Source of the DNA: an uncultured Oscillibacter sp.
GTDB taxonomy: Bacteria > Bacillota > Clostridia > Oscillospirales > Oscillospiraceae
Direction: 5' to 3'
Assembly (NCBI GenBank): GCA_900551885.1
Contig: URXS01000007.1
Location: forward strand, 1-37,428
DNA: 37,428 nt
Position numbers and translations under genes: made by a program. The notes below the pieces were generated by a model. That model was not told the DNA's origin and ran no database searches. It worked only from the letters and a program-made list of their open reading frames with translations. Positions 15,947 to 23,371 of the stretch are shown here, piece by piece (the stretch's first letter is position 1; each line of letters starts with the position of its first letter).

Positions 15947-16296
15947 GGGCCCGCCAAAAAGCCGCCCGCTTCCGCTCCGTTCCCGTCCATCCCCCGGTTT
16001 TTTCGGAAAAGGTTGTTGCGCAAATTTTCCCATAATCCTGCCGTCACCCGGGAAAGAGGTTGATTTTCAAGGTTTTGCACAGTTTCCACAGAGTTTTCCA
16101 CACCGTTATGTCAACTTCATAACCAACAGAAAAAGTTCAACCTCTTTTTCGGCTGAACCTGACGGGGTATCCGGTCCGGTGTTGCATTTACCATCTCATA
16201 TAACAGGAAAACCGTGATATCCTATCATCAGAAAAACAAGCGGGCCGCCTCTGACGGCTCCGCAAAAAGGATAATAATGGAAAAAGGAGAATCGCC
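15947..16296. other. Intergenic region with inverted repeats and DnaA-box-like sites
   Basis: This region between the divergent ParE-like and superoxide reductase genes encodes nothing I can support. It holds an 11-base inverted repeat (16053-16063 and 16137-16147), two TTTTCCACA-like nonamers (near 16082-16090 and at 16094-16102) resembling DnaA boxes, and a smaller palindrome GTTATG-N7-CATAAC at 16105-16123 that could be an operator. No convincing -35/-10 pair for the superoxide reductase gene stands out. Confidence 0.5.
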
Positions 16297-16671
16297 ATGA
16301 AGTTCTATATCTGCCGTCACTGCGGAAACATCATCACCAAGCTCACCTCCTCCAAGGTGCCCCTGCACTGCTGCGGGCAGCCCATGGAGCTGCTGGAGGC
16401 TGGCGTCACCGACGCCGCCACGGAGAAGCACGTCCCCGTGGTCACCGTGGAGGGCAACCTGGTCAAGGTGGCCGTGGGTGCCGTGCCCCATCCCATGGTG
16501 GAGGAGCACTTCATCCAGTGGGTGGCTGTGGAGACCGAGCGGGACGCCCTGGTCCACTGGTTCCATCCCGGCGAGGCCCCGGAGGCGGTCTTCGCCCTGG
16601 CCGAGGGCCAGCAGGTGAAAGCGGTCTATGAGTATTGCAACCTCCACGGCCTGTGGAAGAAGGACCTGTAA
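16297..16671 (+). CDS. dfx: Desulfoferrodoxin-type superoxide reductase
   Basis: This 124-aa iron protein reduces superoxide to hydrogen peroxide without making oxygen, a usual defence of anaerobes. It is a two-domain (class I) form. The N-terminal desulforedoxin centre is ligated by Cys6, Cys9, Cys25 and Cys26. The catalytic iron site has His45, His65, His71, Cys114 and His117, with the assisting Glu43-Lys44 pair just before His45. All ligands are present. The start has AAAAAGGAG eight bases upstream. It is transcribed alone and ends at a hairpin terminator. Electrons would come from rubredoxin, which is not encoded nearby. Confidence 0.95.
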   Translation: MKFYICRHCGNIITKLTSSKVPLHCCGQPMELLEAGVTDAATEKHVPVVTVEGNLVKVAVGAVPHPMVEEHFIQWVAVETERDALVHWFHPGEAPEAVFALAEGQQVKAVYEYCNLHGLWKKDL

Positions 16672-16693
16672 GCCAGCAATCCCCCAGTAAATC

Positions 16694-16729
16694 AGCGCCT
16701 CCGGTGCAATATGCACCGGGGGCGCTTTG
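16694..16729 (+). terminator. Terminator after the superoxide reductase gene
   Basis: A 15-bp stem (16694-16708 and 16712-16726) with a 3-base loop is followed by a short T run. Confidence 0.7.
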
Positions 16730-16818
16730 ATGTGTGGCATGAAGCAAATGCCCTGAAGAAGGGCCCGCACACAGCGGCTGCGGGACCCGCCCAGGGCTGG
16801 CCTTTTCGCCGGTACCGG

Positions 16819-17508
16819 TCACAGCAGTGCGTCGAAAAACAGCGCCGCCAGAGCGGTGAAGATGCCGCACACACCAATGGCCAGGCCACTCATGGCGCCC
16901 TCGGTCTCGCCCAGCTCCAAAGCCTTGGCGGTACCGATGGCGTGGCTACAGGCGCCGATGCCCAGTCCCGCCGCCAGCGGGTCCCGTACCCGGAACAGCC
17001 TTCCCAGGAAGGGCGCGATCAAATTTCCCAGGACGCCGGTGAAAATGACTGCTGCCACGGTGATGGAGACGATGCCGCCGTGGCCCTCCGACACTGCGGT
17101 GGCGATGGGGGTGGTGACGGACTTGGGCAAAAGCGAGGCGGTCATGGCCGTGTCCAGCCCGAACAGGCGGCACATGACCCAGACGCTGCCCACGGAGACC
17201 ACCACACCGGCCAGACACCCCACCAGCACCGGCAGCCAGTTCCGCTTCAGCAGGTCCTTCTTGGCGTAGATGGCCACCGCCAGGCAGGTGGTGGCGGGCC
17301 CCAGGAACATGTTGATGAGGCTGCCGCCCTCGTAATAGGCCTCGTAGGGAATGTGGAACAACAGCAACACCCCGATGATCAGCACTACAGAGATGATCAT
17401 GTTGTTGCAGATCACCAGGCCTGTCCGCTTCTGAATGCGAACCCCCAGCCAGTAAGCGCCCACTGTCAGGGCAATGCCGAAGAAGGGAGATTCCGCCAGG
17501 ACGCTCAT
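16819..17508 (-). CDS. lrgB: LrgB family membrane protein
   Basis: This 229-aa polytopic membrane protein has about six or seven hydrophobic segments and the LrgB signature LLPKSVTTPIA followed by AVSEGHGG and later GIGACSHAIGTAKALE. LrgB works with LrgA; the pair was first linked to control of murein hydrolases and has since been shown to act in pyruvate uptake in some Firmicutes. The ATG at 17508 follows GGAGGG and overlaps the lrgA stop by four bases, so the two are translationally coupled. Confidence 0.92.
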   Translation of the reverse strand: MSVLAESPFFGIALTVGAYWLGVRIQKRTGLVICNNMIISVVLIIGVLLLFHIPYEAYYEGGSLINMFLGPATTCLAVAIYAKKDLLKRNWLPVLVGCLAGVVVSVGSVWVMCRLFGLDTAMTASLLPKSVTTPIATAVSEGHGGIVSITVAAVIFTGVLGNLIAPFLGRLFRVRDPLAAGLGIGACSHAIGTAKALELGETEGAMSGLAIGVCGIFTALAALFFDALL

Positions 17509-17870
17509 GATCTTCCCTCCTTCCGGGCCATCAGGCGAAGGGTCAGACGCACCGCCGTCACGGTGGCGCCGTATGTCAACACCGTGGACACCACGCAGAC
17601 GGTGAGAAACGCGACCACGTGTTGCCCGATGAGTCCGATGTAATTCATGATGCCAACGGATACCGGTACGAAAAAAAAGCTCAGATTTCCCAGCAGGAAA
17701 TCCGCCTTTTCCCGGACATGGTCCACTTTGATCACCCGGACCAGCAGCAGTACCAGCAGCAGAAGGAGACTGATGACACTGGCCGGGAAAGGGATCGGCA
17801 GCAGCAGTTCGATGCACTGGCTCACCCAGTACAGCCCGAACACCACACCGATCTGCAAGAGGATCTTCAA
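17505..17870 (-). CDS. lrgA: CidA/LrgA family holin-like protein
   Basis: This 121-aa protein has four predicted membrane helices, matching the CidA/LrgA family in length and pattern (IPFPASVISLLLLL, then FLLGNLSFFFVPVSVGIM). I choose the TTG at 17870, which follows AAGGAGGG by about eight bases. The upstream ATG at 17906 overlaps the -10 hexamer of the promoter and so cannot be translated from that transcript. It forms an operon with lrgB. Confidence 0.88.
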   Translation of the reverse strand: MKILLQIGVVFGLYWVSQCIELLLPIPFPASVISLLLLLVLLLVRVIKVDHVREKADFLLGNLSFFFVPVSVGIMNYIGLIGQHVVAFLTVCVVSTVLTYGATVTAVRLTLRLMARKEGRS

Positions 17871-17904
17871 GGGATATCCCTCCTTATCTTCCAGATTCCT
17901 CCCC

Positions 17905-17933
17905 ATTGTAAGGACCCCGCCTCCGGAAGTCAA
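17905..17933 (-). promoter_or_regulatory. Promoter of lrgAB
   Basis: On the minus strand TTGACT (17928-17933) and TACAAT (17905-17910) are separated by 17 bases. Its position decides the lrgA start: the nearest ATG lies inside the -10. Confidence 0.8.
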
Positions 17934-18096
17934 AGAAAAGACACCCGCCACGACAGATTTCAGCGAAACGCCACAAGGAGCCGCCGGGGGGCAGTCCTGG
18001 CCTGTCAAAAACCGCCAGAGGCCCTTCAAACGGGTAGGAAGGCGGCAATTTTCCCGTTTTTTCCATTTTTTCGCAAAAATTTAATAACTCTTCTCC

Positions 18097-18126
18097 TTGC
18101 ATACGCCGGTTAAACCGTGCTATACT
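18097..18126 (+). promoter_or_regulatory. Promoter of the phospholipase-C-family gene
   Basis: TTGCAT (18097-18102) and TATACT (18121-18126) are 18 bases apart. An in-frame TTG at 18134 would fall at the transcription start, which favours the TTG at 18161. Confidence 0.65.
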
Positions 18127-18160
18127 GGGCACGTTGAGATCAAAATCGGAGGTGCCCGCC

Positions 18161-18739
18161 TTGCAAAAACGCAGTCACAAGCTTTTGGCCTCCTCGCTGC
18201 TGAAGAGTGTGGAGGGATTCCAGGCCCGGCGATTCGAGCTGGCCTTTCTCTTCGGCTCCTTCCAGCCGGACTGCAACCCCCTTACTTACCTGAAGGGCTC
18301 CATCCGGGCGTATAAGTTCCGGGGCCACAACTACTCCAACTCCCGTGTCTACATCGAGCGGCACATCCGCCGCCTCCAGGCCCGCCGCCGCTGGACCATG
18401 TGGCAGTACTACACCCTGGGCAAGCTGACCCACTATCTGGCCGACGCCTTTACATATCCCCACAATGAGCATTATCCCGACCCCCTCCTGTGCCACCACC
18501 AGTATGAGACGGACCTGCGGGCCTATCTCCAGGAGTATCTGGCGAACCGGGACCTGCGGCGCAAGCAGTTCCGCCAGGATGTGGCCGGCGCCATCGCCCA
18601 GCTCCACGACTACTACCAGCAGGACGCCGCCGACCAGCGCATGGACGTCCAGTTCATTCTGGAGGCCACCAGCCTGCTGATGGCCGGCTGCCTGCCCGGC
18701 GCTGCTTTTTCTACCAGGAAAGTTCAGCAGGCCGCCTAA
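18161..18739 (+). CDS. Zinc-dependent phospholipase C family protein
   Basis: This 192-aa soluble helical protein resembles the zinc-dependent phospholipase C / S1-P1 nuclease fold. It has the pattern LFGSFQPDCNPLTY and His/Asp residues that can bind a zinc cluster: HN in RGHNYS, HYLADAFTYPHNEHY, and CHHQYE. It has no signal peptide, unlike secreted phospholipases, so it acts in the cytosol and need not be a phospholipase. The TTG at 18161 follows CGGAGG by about seven bases. It is transcribed alone, with no clear terminator before the aromatic operon leader. Confidence 0.75.
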   Translation: MQKRSHKLLASSLLKSVEGFQARRFELAFLFGSFQPDCNPLTYLKGSIRAYKFRGHNYSNSRVYIERHIRRLQARRRWTMWQYYTLGKLTHYLADAFTYPHNEHYPDPLLCHHQYETDLRAYLQEYLANRDLRRKQFRQDVAGAIAQLHDYYQQDAADQRMDVQFILEATSLLMAGCLPGAAFSTRKVQQAA

Positions 18740-18781
18740 TTCAGTTTGACGGAAAGGCGTGGATTTTGTAAGAATTTACAG

Positions 18782-18810
18782 TTTCCATTTCTTTTTGAAC
18801 ATGCTATGCT
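18782..18810 (+). promoter_or_regulatory. Possible promoter of the aromatic operon leader
   Basis: TTTCCA (18782-18787) and TATGCT (18805-18810) are 17 bases apart. The match is moderate, but it would start transcription about 25 bases before the leader peptide start codon, as expected. Confidence 0.4.
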
Positions 18811-18842
18811 TTAAACATCTAAAGACCAGTGAGGACAACACC

Positions 18843-18941
18843 ATGACCATGATCGCCCGCGCAGCCGAATACCGCTACTTTAGCTTTACCTACTTTTACG
18901 GTAAGGCTTATTTCGGTTTGGCTGAAAACGTGGGCGCATGA
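18843..18941 (+). CDS. Phe/Tyr leader peptide of the shikimate operon
   Basis: This 32-aa peptide has five Tyr (10, 12, 17, 19, 23) and four Phe (13, 15, 18, 24), so nine of the fifteen residues from 10 to 24 are aromatic; there is no Trp. GAGG lies eight bases upstream of the ATG. It ends at a TGA at 18939-18941, 33 bases before an intrinsic terminator. A short coding frame so biased for the end products of the operon that follows is the mark of ribosome-mediated attenuation, as in the proteobacterial pheA leader. Its role is to stall ribosomes when charged tRNA-Tyr or tRNA-Phe is short; the peptide itself probably has no function. Confidence 0.85.
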   Translation: MTMIARAAEYRYFSFTYFYGKAYFGLAENVGA

Positions 18942-19007
18942 GATCAGCATTGTCAGAAACTGTCAGTGCATCACGACCCGCAGCCGGACCGGCTGCGGGT
19001 CTTTTTT
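18862..19007 (+). promoter_or_regulatory. Transcription attenuator: 1:2, 2:3 (antiterminator) and 3:4 (terminator) pairings
   Basis: Four segments can pair in competing ways. Segment 1 (18862-18869) pairs with segment 2 (18917-18924) over 8 bp. Segment 2 extended (18914-18924) pairs with segment 3 (18981-18991) over 11 bp with two G-U pairs, giving the antiterminator. Segment 3 (18975-18987) pairs with segment 4 (18989-19001) to form the terminator, followed by six T at 19002-19007. The Tyr/Phe codons (18870-18914) lie between segments 1 and 2. A ribosome stalled there leaves segment 2 free to sequester segment 3, so transcription continues; one that reaches the stop codon covers segment 2 and the terminator forms. 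Pairings were worked out by eye. Confidence 0.8.
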
Positions 19008-19053
19008 CATTCCCGGGCCGGATCCCCACATTGTATTTAGGAGGAATCACACC

Positions 19054-20067
19054 ATGATCGTCGTACTGAAACACAACCCCAACCGTGACCAGCTTGAGAG
19101 TCTGATCACCTGGCTCCAGGAGAAGGGTATCACCATCCACACCAGCATCGGCGAGGCCCATACCATTCTGGGCCTGGTAGGCGACACCTCCCAACTGGAT
19201 ATCGACCTGATCGCCGCCCTGGATATCGTGGAGGACGTGAAGCGGGTCCAGGAACCCTACAAAAACGCCAACCGCAAGTTCCACCCGGAGGATACCGTAG
19301 TGAAGGTGGGCAACACCCAGATCGGTGGCGGCACCCTGACCATCATGGCCGGTCCCTGCTCCGTGGAGAGCGAGGAGCAGGTGGTGGCCATCGCCAAGGC
19401 CGTCAAGGCCAGCGGCGCCACCATGCTCCGGGGCGGTGCCTTCAAGCCCCGCACCTCCCCCTACTCCTTCCAGGGCCTGGGCGCCACTGGTCTGGAGTAC
19501 CTGAAGGTGGCCCGGCAGGAAACCGGTCTCCCCATCGTCACCGAGCTGATGGACCTGAGCCAGCTCCCGCTGTTCAAGGACGTGGACGTGATCCAGATCG
19601 GCGCCCGGAACATGCAGAACTTCGATCTTCTCAAAGCGGTGGGCCATCAGGACAAACCCGTCATGATCAAGCGGGGTATGTCCGCCACCTATGAGGAGTG
19701 GCTGATGAGCGCCGAGTACGTCATGGCCGGCGGCAACGAGAACGTGATTCTCTGCGAGCGGGGCATTCGCACTTTCGAGAGCTACACCCGCAACACGTTG
19801 GACCTGGCGGCCATCCCTGTCCTGCGCAAGCTGACCCATCTGCCCATCATCATTGACCCCAGCCACGCCACCGGCAAGAGCTGGCTGGTGGAGCCCCTGG
19901 CCATGGGCGCCGTGGCCACCGGGTGTGACGGCCTCCAGATCGAGGTCCACAACGATCCGGCCCACGCCCTGTGCGACGGGCCTCAGTCCCTGCGGCCGGA
20001 GGTCTTCGACCCCCTGGCCAAAAAGCTGCTGAAGCTCCATGCCTTTATGAAAGAACTGGAGGGATAA
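19054..20067 (+). CDS. aroF: 3-Deoxy-7-phosphoheptulonate (DAHP) synthase, type I-beta
   Basis: This 337-aa enzyme makes DAHP from PEP and erythrose-4-phosphate, the entry step of the shikimate pathway. Residues 1-70 form the ferredoxin/ACT-like domain that in relatives such as Thermotoga binds Tyr or Phe for feedback control. The barrel carries GPCSVES (100-106), KPRTSPYSFQG (131-141), IGARNMQNF, CERGIRTFE and DPSHATG, covering the metal and substrate sites. The start has TAGGAGG nine bases upstream. It is the first enzyme of the operon and lies 46 bases after the attenuator, so expression and activity may both answer to Tyr/Phe. Confidence 0.95.
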   Translation: MIVVLKHNPNRDQLESLITWLQEKGITIHTSIGEAHTILGLVGDTSQLDIDLIAALDIVEDVKRVQEPYKNANRKFHPEDTVVKVGNTQIGGGTLTIMAGPCSVESEEQVVAIAKAVKASGATMLRGGAFKPRTSPYSFQGLGATGLEYLKVARQETGLPIVTELMDLSQLPLFKDVDVIQIGARNMQNFDLLKAVGHQDKPVMIKRGMSATYEEWLMSAEYVMAGGNENVILCERGIRTFESYTRNTLDLAAIPVLRKLTHLPIIIDPSHATGKSWLVEPLAMGAVATGCDGLQIEVHNDPAHALCDGPQSLRPEVFDPLAKKLLKLHAFMKELEG

Positions 20068-20071
20068 GACC

Positions 20072-20908
20072 ATGAAGGTGGGAATCGTCGGCCTGGGCCT
20101 CATCGGCGGCTCCATGGCCAAGAGCATCAAGACCCGCACCGCCCACACGGTCTACGGTGTGGACTTGGACCATGAGACCATGACCATGGCCCGGATGTGC
20201 GGCGCCATTGACGCCCCGCTGACGGAAGAAACGCTGCCCCAGTGCGACCTGGTGCTGGTGGCCATCCGTCCCGGCGCTGCTGTGGAGTGGGTGCGGCAGA
20301 ACGCCCAGCGCATCTCCAAGAGCGCCATCCTGGTGGACCTTTGCGGCGTGAAGCGGACGGTGGTGGAGGCCATCACCCCCATTGCCGAAGCCAACGGCTT
20401 CGCCTACATTGGCGGCCACCCTATGGCCGGTAAGGAACGGGGCGGCTTTACCGCCGCCACCGACGACCTGTACGTGGGCGCCTCCATGATCCTGACACCG
20501 GACAAGCGCACTGACATGCAGCTTCTGGAGACCCTGAAAGCCTTTTTCCTGGACATCGGCTTTGCCAGCCTCACCTTCTCCACCCCGGAAGAGCACGACC
20601 GCATCATCGCCTTCACCTCCCAGTTGGCCCATATCACCTCCAGCGCCTATGTCAAGTCGCCGGAGGCCCAGAAGCGCCGGGGTTTCTCCGCCGGCAGCTT
20701 CCAGGACATGACCCGCGTGGCCCGGCTGGATGAGGACATGTGGACGGAGCTGTTCCTGGATGACGCCGACTATCTTACCGGGGAGCTGGAGGTGCTGATC
20801 CGGCATCTGACGGAGTATCTGGACGCCCTGCGTGCCGGGGACGCCGACACCCTGCGGAAACTGCTGCGGGAGGGCCGGGAGAAGAAGGCCACCGCCGGCG
20901 GCAACTGA
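20072..20908 (+). CDS. tyrA: Prephenate dehydrogenase
   Basis: This 278-aa NAD(P)-dependent enzyme converts prephenate to 4-hydroxyphenylpyruvate, the tyrosine precursor. The nucleotide site is GLGLIGGS (7-14), and the catalytic region has HPMAGKERGG (from 116). There is no chorismate mutase domain and no C-terminal ACT domain, so feedback inhibition by tyrosine through an ACT domain is not expected. The start has GGAGGG eight bases upstream and is only 4 bases after the aroF stop. Confidence 0.93.
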   Translation: MKVGIVGLGLIGGSMAKSIKTRTAHTVYGVDLDHETMTMARMCGAIDAPLTEETLPQCDLVLVAIRPGAAVEWVRQNAQRISKSAILVDLCGVKRTVVEAITPIAEANGFAYIGGHPMAGKERGGFTAATDDLYVGASMILTPDKRTDMQLLETLKAFFLDIGFASLTFSTPEEHDRIIAFTSQLAHITSSAYVKSPEAQKRRGFSAGSFQDMTRVARLDEDMWTELFLDDADYLTGELEVLIRHLTEYLDALRAGDADTLRKLLREGREKKATAGGN

Positions 20909-20971
20909 GGCCGTTTTCGGAGGGCTCAGCCCTCGTCTCCGCCACTTTTTTATAAGAAAGGGAGTTTTCCC

Positions 20972-22042
20972 ATGTCTGACTCCATACAAATCATCCCTGT
21001 TCACACCGTGCCGCCCTATAACGTGCACATCGGCGCGGGGCTGCTGGCCCGGTGCGGACAGATGCTGACGGAGCTCCTGTCCCCCTGCCGGGTGGCGGTG
21101 ATCACCGACAGCACCGTGGCGCCTCTGTACCTGGATACCGTGTCCGCCAGCCTGCAACAGGCGGGCTTTTCCGTCAACACCTTTGTCTTTCCGGCGGGGG
21201 AGGCCCAGAAGAACTTCTCCACCCTGTCGGATATTCTGGAATCTCTGGCCGGGGAGCACCTGACCCGCTCCGACTGCGTGGTGGCCCTGGGCGGCGGCGT
21301 GGTGGGAGACATGGCGGGCTTTGCCGCCGCCTGCTACCTGCGGGGCATCCGGTATGTCCAAATACCCACCACTCTGCTTTCCGCCGTGGACTCCTCCGTG
21401 GGCGGCAAGACCGCCATCGACCTGAAAGCTGGGAAAAACCTGGCCGGGGCCTTCCTCCAGCCTGCCGCCGTGCTTTGCGACACGGACTGCCTGAAGTCCC
21501 TGCCCGCCGAGGTGTTTGCTGACGGCGCCGCCGAGGCCATCAAAACCGGAGTTCTGTGCGACGAGACTCTGTTCTCCCTCTTCGAGGACGGTACCCTCAC
21601 CGCCGCCCCGGCGGGGGTCATCGCCCGGTGCGTGGCCTACAAGGCCGGCGTGGTGGAGCGGGACGAGAAGGAACAGGGGGAGCGCCGCCTTCTGAACCTG
21701 GGCCACACGGTGGGCCACGCCATCGAGAAGTGCAGTGGTTTTGCCATTCCCCACGGTCACGCCGTGGCGGCAGGCCTGGCCATCATCGCCCGGTCCGCGG
21801 AAGCCTTAGGCTGGACGGAGGACCCCATTGCCGCCCGGATTGCTGCCTGCCTTGCCAAAAACGGCCTACCCACGGATACGGAGTACCCGCCGGAGGCCCT
21901 GGCGGAGGCGGCCCTGGCCGACAAGAAGCGCTCCGGACGCGACATCACGCTGGTAATCCCCCAGCGCATCGGCAAGTGCGCTCTGCGGAAGATACCGGTG
22001 ACGGAGCTGCTGCCGGTGATCGCCGCAGGATGGGAGGCGTAA
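20972..22042 (+). CDS. aroB: 3-Dehydroquinate synthase
   Basis: This 356-aa NAD- and metal-dependent enzyme closes DAHP to 3-dehydroquinate. It has GGGVVGD (107-113), PTTLLSAVDSSVGGKTAID (132-150) and the metal-binding region with the histidines of NLGHTVGHAIE and PHGHAVA. Length and motif order are normal. AAAGGGAG lies seven bases upstream. A 63-base gap separates it from tyrA, the largest gap in the operon, and the next gene starts on the base after its stop. Confidence 0.95.
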   Translation: MSDSIQIIPVHTVPPYNVHIGAGLLARCGQMLTELLSPCRVAVITDSTVAPLYLDTVSASLQQAGFSVNTFVFPAGEAQKNFSTLSDILESLAGEHLTRSDCVVALGGGVVGDMAGFAAACYLRGIRYVQIPTTLLSAVDSSVGGKTAIDLKAGKNLAGAFLQPAAVLCDTDCLKSLPAEVFADGAAEAIKTGVLCDETLFSLFEDGTLTAAPAGVIARCVAYKAGVVERDEKEQGERRLLNLGHTVGHAIEKCSGFAIPHGHAVAAGLAIIARSAEALGWTEDPIAARIAACLAKNGLPTDTEYPPEALAEAALADKKRSGRDITLVIPQRIGKCALRKIPVTELLPVIAAGWEA

Positions 22043-23371
22043 ATGGACCTTCAGATCATTCCGAAAAAGCTCTCCGGTACCGTGACGCCGCCACCCAGCA
22101 AGTCCATTGCCCACCGGCTGCTGATCGCCGCCGCCCTGGCAGACGGCGTCAGCACCGTCCGCGGAATCGCCATGTCCCAGGACGTGGAGGCCACGCTCCG
22201 GTGCCTGACGGCCCTGGGGGGCCGCTGGAAAGAGACCGCCCCCGGCGTGCTGGAGATCACCGGCACCGGCGGTCGCCGGGCAGGAGAGGACCTGCCCCGG
22301 CTGGACTGCGGGGAGAGCGGCTCCACGCTGCGTTTCTTCATTCCCATCGCCCTGGCGGTAGCGGGAGGCGGCGTGTTCACCGGACACGGACGGCTCATGG
22401 AGCGGCCTCAGGGGCCCTATTTCGACCTGTTTCGGGAGAAGGGCATTTCTTATGAACAAAAAGACGGCGTCCTCACCGTCCGGGGCCATCTGGAGCCAGG
22501 GGAATACAAGCTGGCGGGCAATGTTTCCAGCCAGTTTTTCACGGGCCTGCTCTTCGCCCTGCCTCTGCTGGAAGGGCCTTCCGTCATTCGGTCCACCACA
22601 GAGGTGGAATCCCGGGACTATATTGCCATCACCCGGCAGGTCCTGGAGACCGCCGGGGTGGAAACTACTTGTAAAGACAACTTCCGCACCCTGGAGATCA
22701 CCGGCGGCACCTATCACCCCATTGATGAGACCGTAGAGGCGGACTGGTCCCAGGCGGCCTTCTGGTACACCGCCCAAGGCTTGGGGAACTCCCTGACCAT
22801 CCAGGGCATGAACCCCAAATCCATTCAGGGGGACCGGGTCATGGCCAGCTTTGCTGAAATGCTGCGGGGAGAGCCGTTGTCCGGCGGCGTTACAGTTCCC
22901 ATTCTGGGCCCCGCCTCCGCCGCTCCGGCCAAACCTTTCCAGCCGCCCCTGCGGCCTGGCTGGACCACCCCCTGCGTGGGCAGCGTGAGCCTGCCCCTGA
23001 CCTATTGCCCCGACCTGGCGCCGCCCCTGGCGGCCTGGGGCGCCCTGCTCAACGGCACGCTGTATTTGAAAGACGCCGGGCGCCTGCGGATCAAGGAGAG
23101 CGACCGGCTGGCCACCATCACCGCCGCCCTGCGGGCCCTGGGTGCCGACGTGACCGAGGAGCCGGATCGGCTCATCATCAATGGAAAGCCCGCGCTTCCC
23201 GGCGGCACTGTGGACTGCGCCAACGACCACCGCATCGCCATGATGGCAGCCATCGCCGCCACCGGCTGCACAGGGCCGGTGACACTGCTGGGCGCGGAGT
23301 GTGTGAAGAAGTCCTACCCGGATTTCTGGGACGTCTACCAATCCTTAGGAGGTGACATTCATGTCCTCTGA
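22043..23371 (+). CDS. aroA: 5-Enolpyruvylshikimate-3-phosphate (EPSP) synthase
   Basis: This 442-aa enzyme adds PEP to shikimate-3-phosphate. The substrate-binding SKSIAHR (19-25), CGESGSTLRF, the LRIKESDRL motif near residue 350 and DHRIAM near the C-terminus are all present. It is slightly longer than the usual 427 residues because of a Pro/Ala-rich insert around residues 287-310. The glyphosate-pocket motif is GESGSTLRF, not the class I GNAGTAMR, so the sensitivity class is not clear. Its ATG directly abuts the aroB stop, and its 3' end overlaps aroC by 11 bases. Confidence 0.93.
   Translation: MDLQIIPKKLSGTVTPPPSKSIAHRLLIAAALADGVSTVRGIAMSQDVEATLRCLTALGGRWKETAPGVLEITGTGGRRAGEDLPRLDCGESGSTLRFFIPIALAVAGGGVFTGHGRLMERPQGPYFDLFREKGISYEQKDGVLTVRGHLEPGEYKLAGNVSSQFFTGLLFALPLLEGPSVIRSTTEVESRDYIAITRQVLETAGVETTCKDNFRTLEITGGTYHPIDETVEADWSQAAFWYTAQGLGNSLTIQGMNPKSIQGDRVMASFAEMLRGEPLSGGVTVPILGPASAAPAKPFQPPLRPGWTTPCVGSVSLPLTYCPDLAPPLAAWGALLNGTLYLKDAGRLRIKESDRLATITAALRALGADVTEEPDRLIINGKPALPGGTVDCANDHRIAMMAAIAATGCTGPVTLLGAECVKKSYPDFWDVYQSLGGDIHVL

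Noticed and set aside
17884..18132. Minus-strand 82-codon frame upstream of lrgA
   Set aside because: It runs across the lrgAB promoter and the divergent promoter, and has no ribosome binding site or recognisable protein pattern.
18740..19053. T-box riboswitch upstream of DAHP synthase
   Set aside because: No T-box consensus (TGGNACCGCG type) or stem I/specifier layout is visible; the Tyr/Phe-rich short frame and competing stems explain the region better.
20918..20951. Internal terminator between tyrA and aroB
   Set aside because: The small GC hairpin is separated from the T run by about a dozen bases, so it lacks the geometry of an intrinsic terminator.
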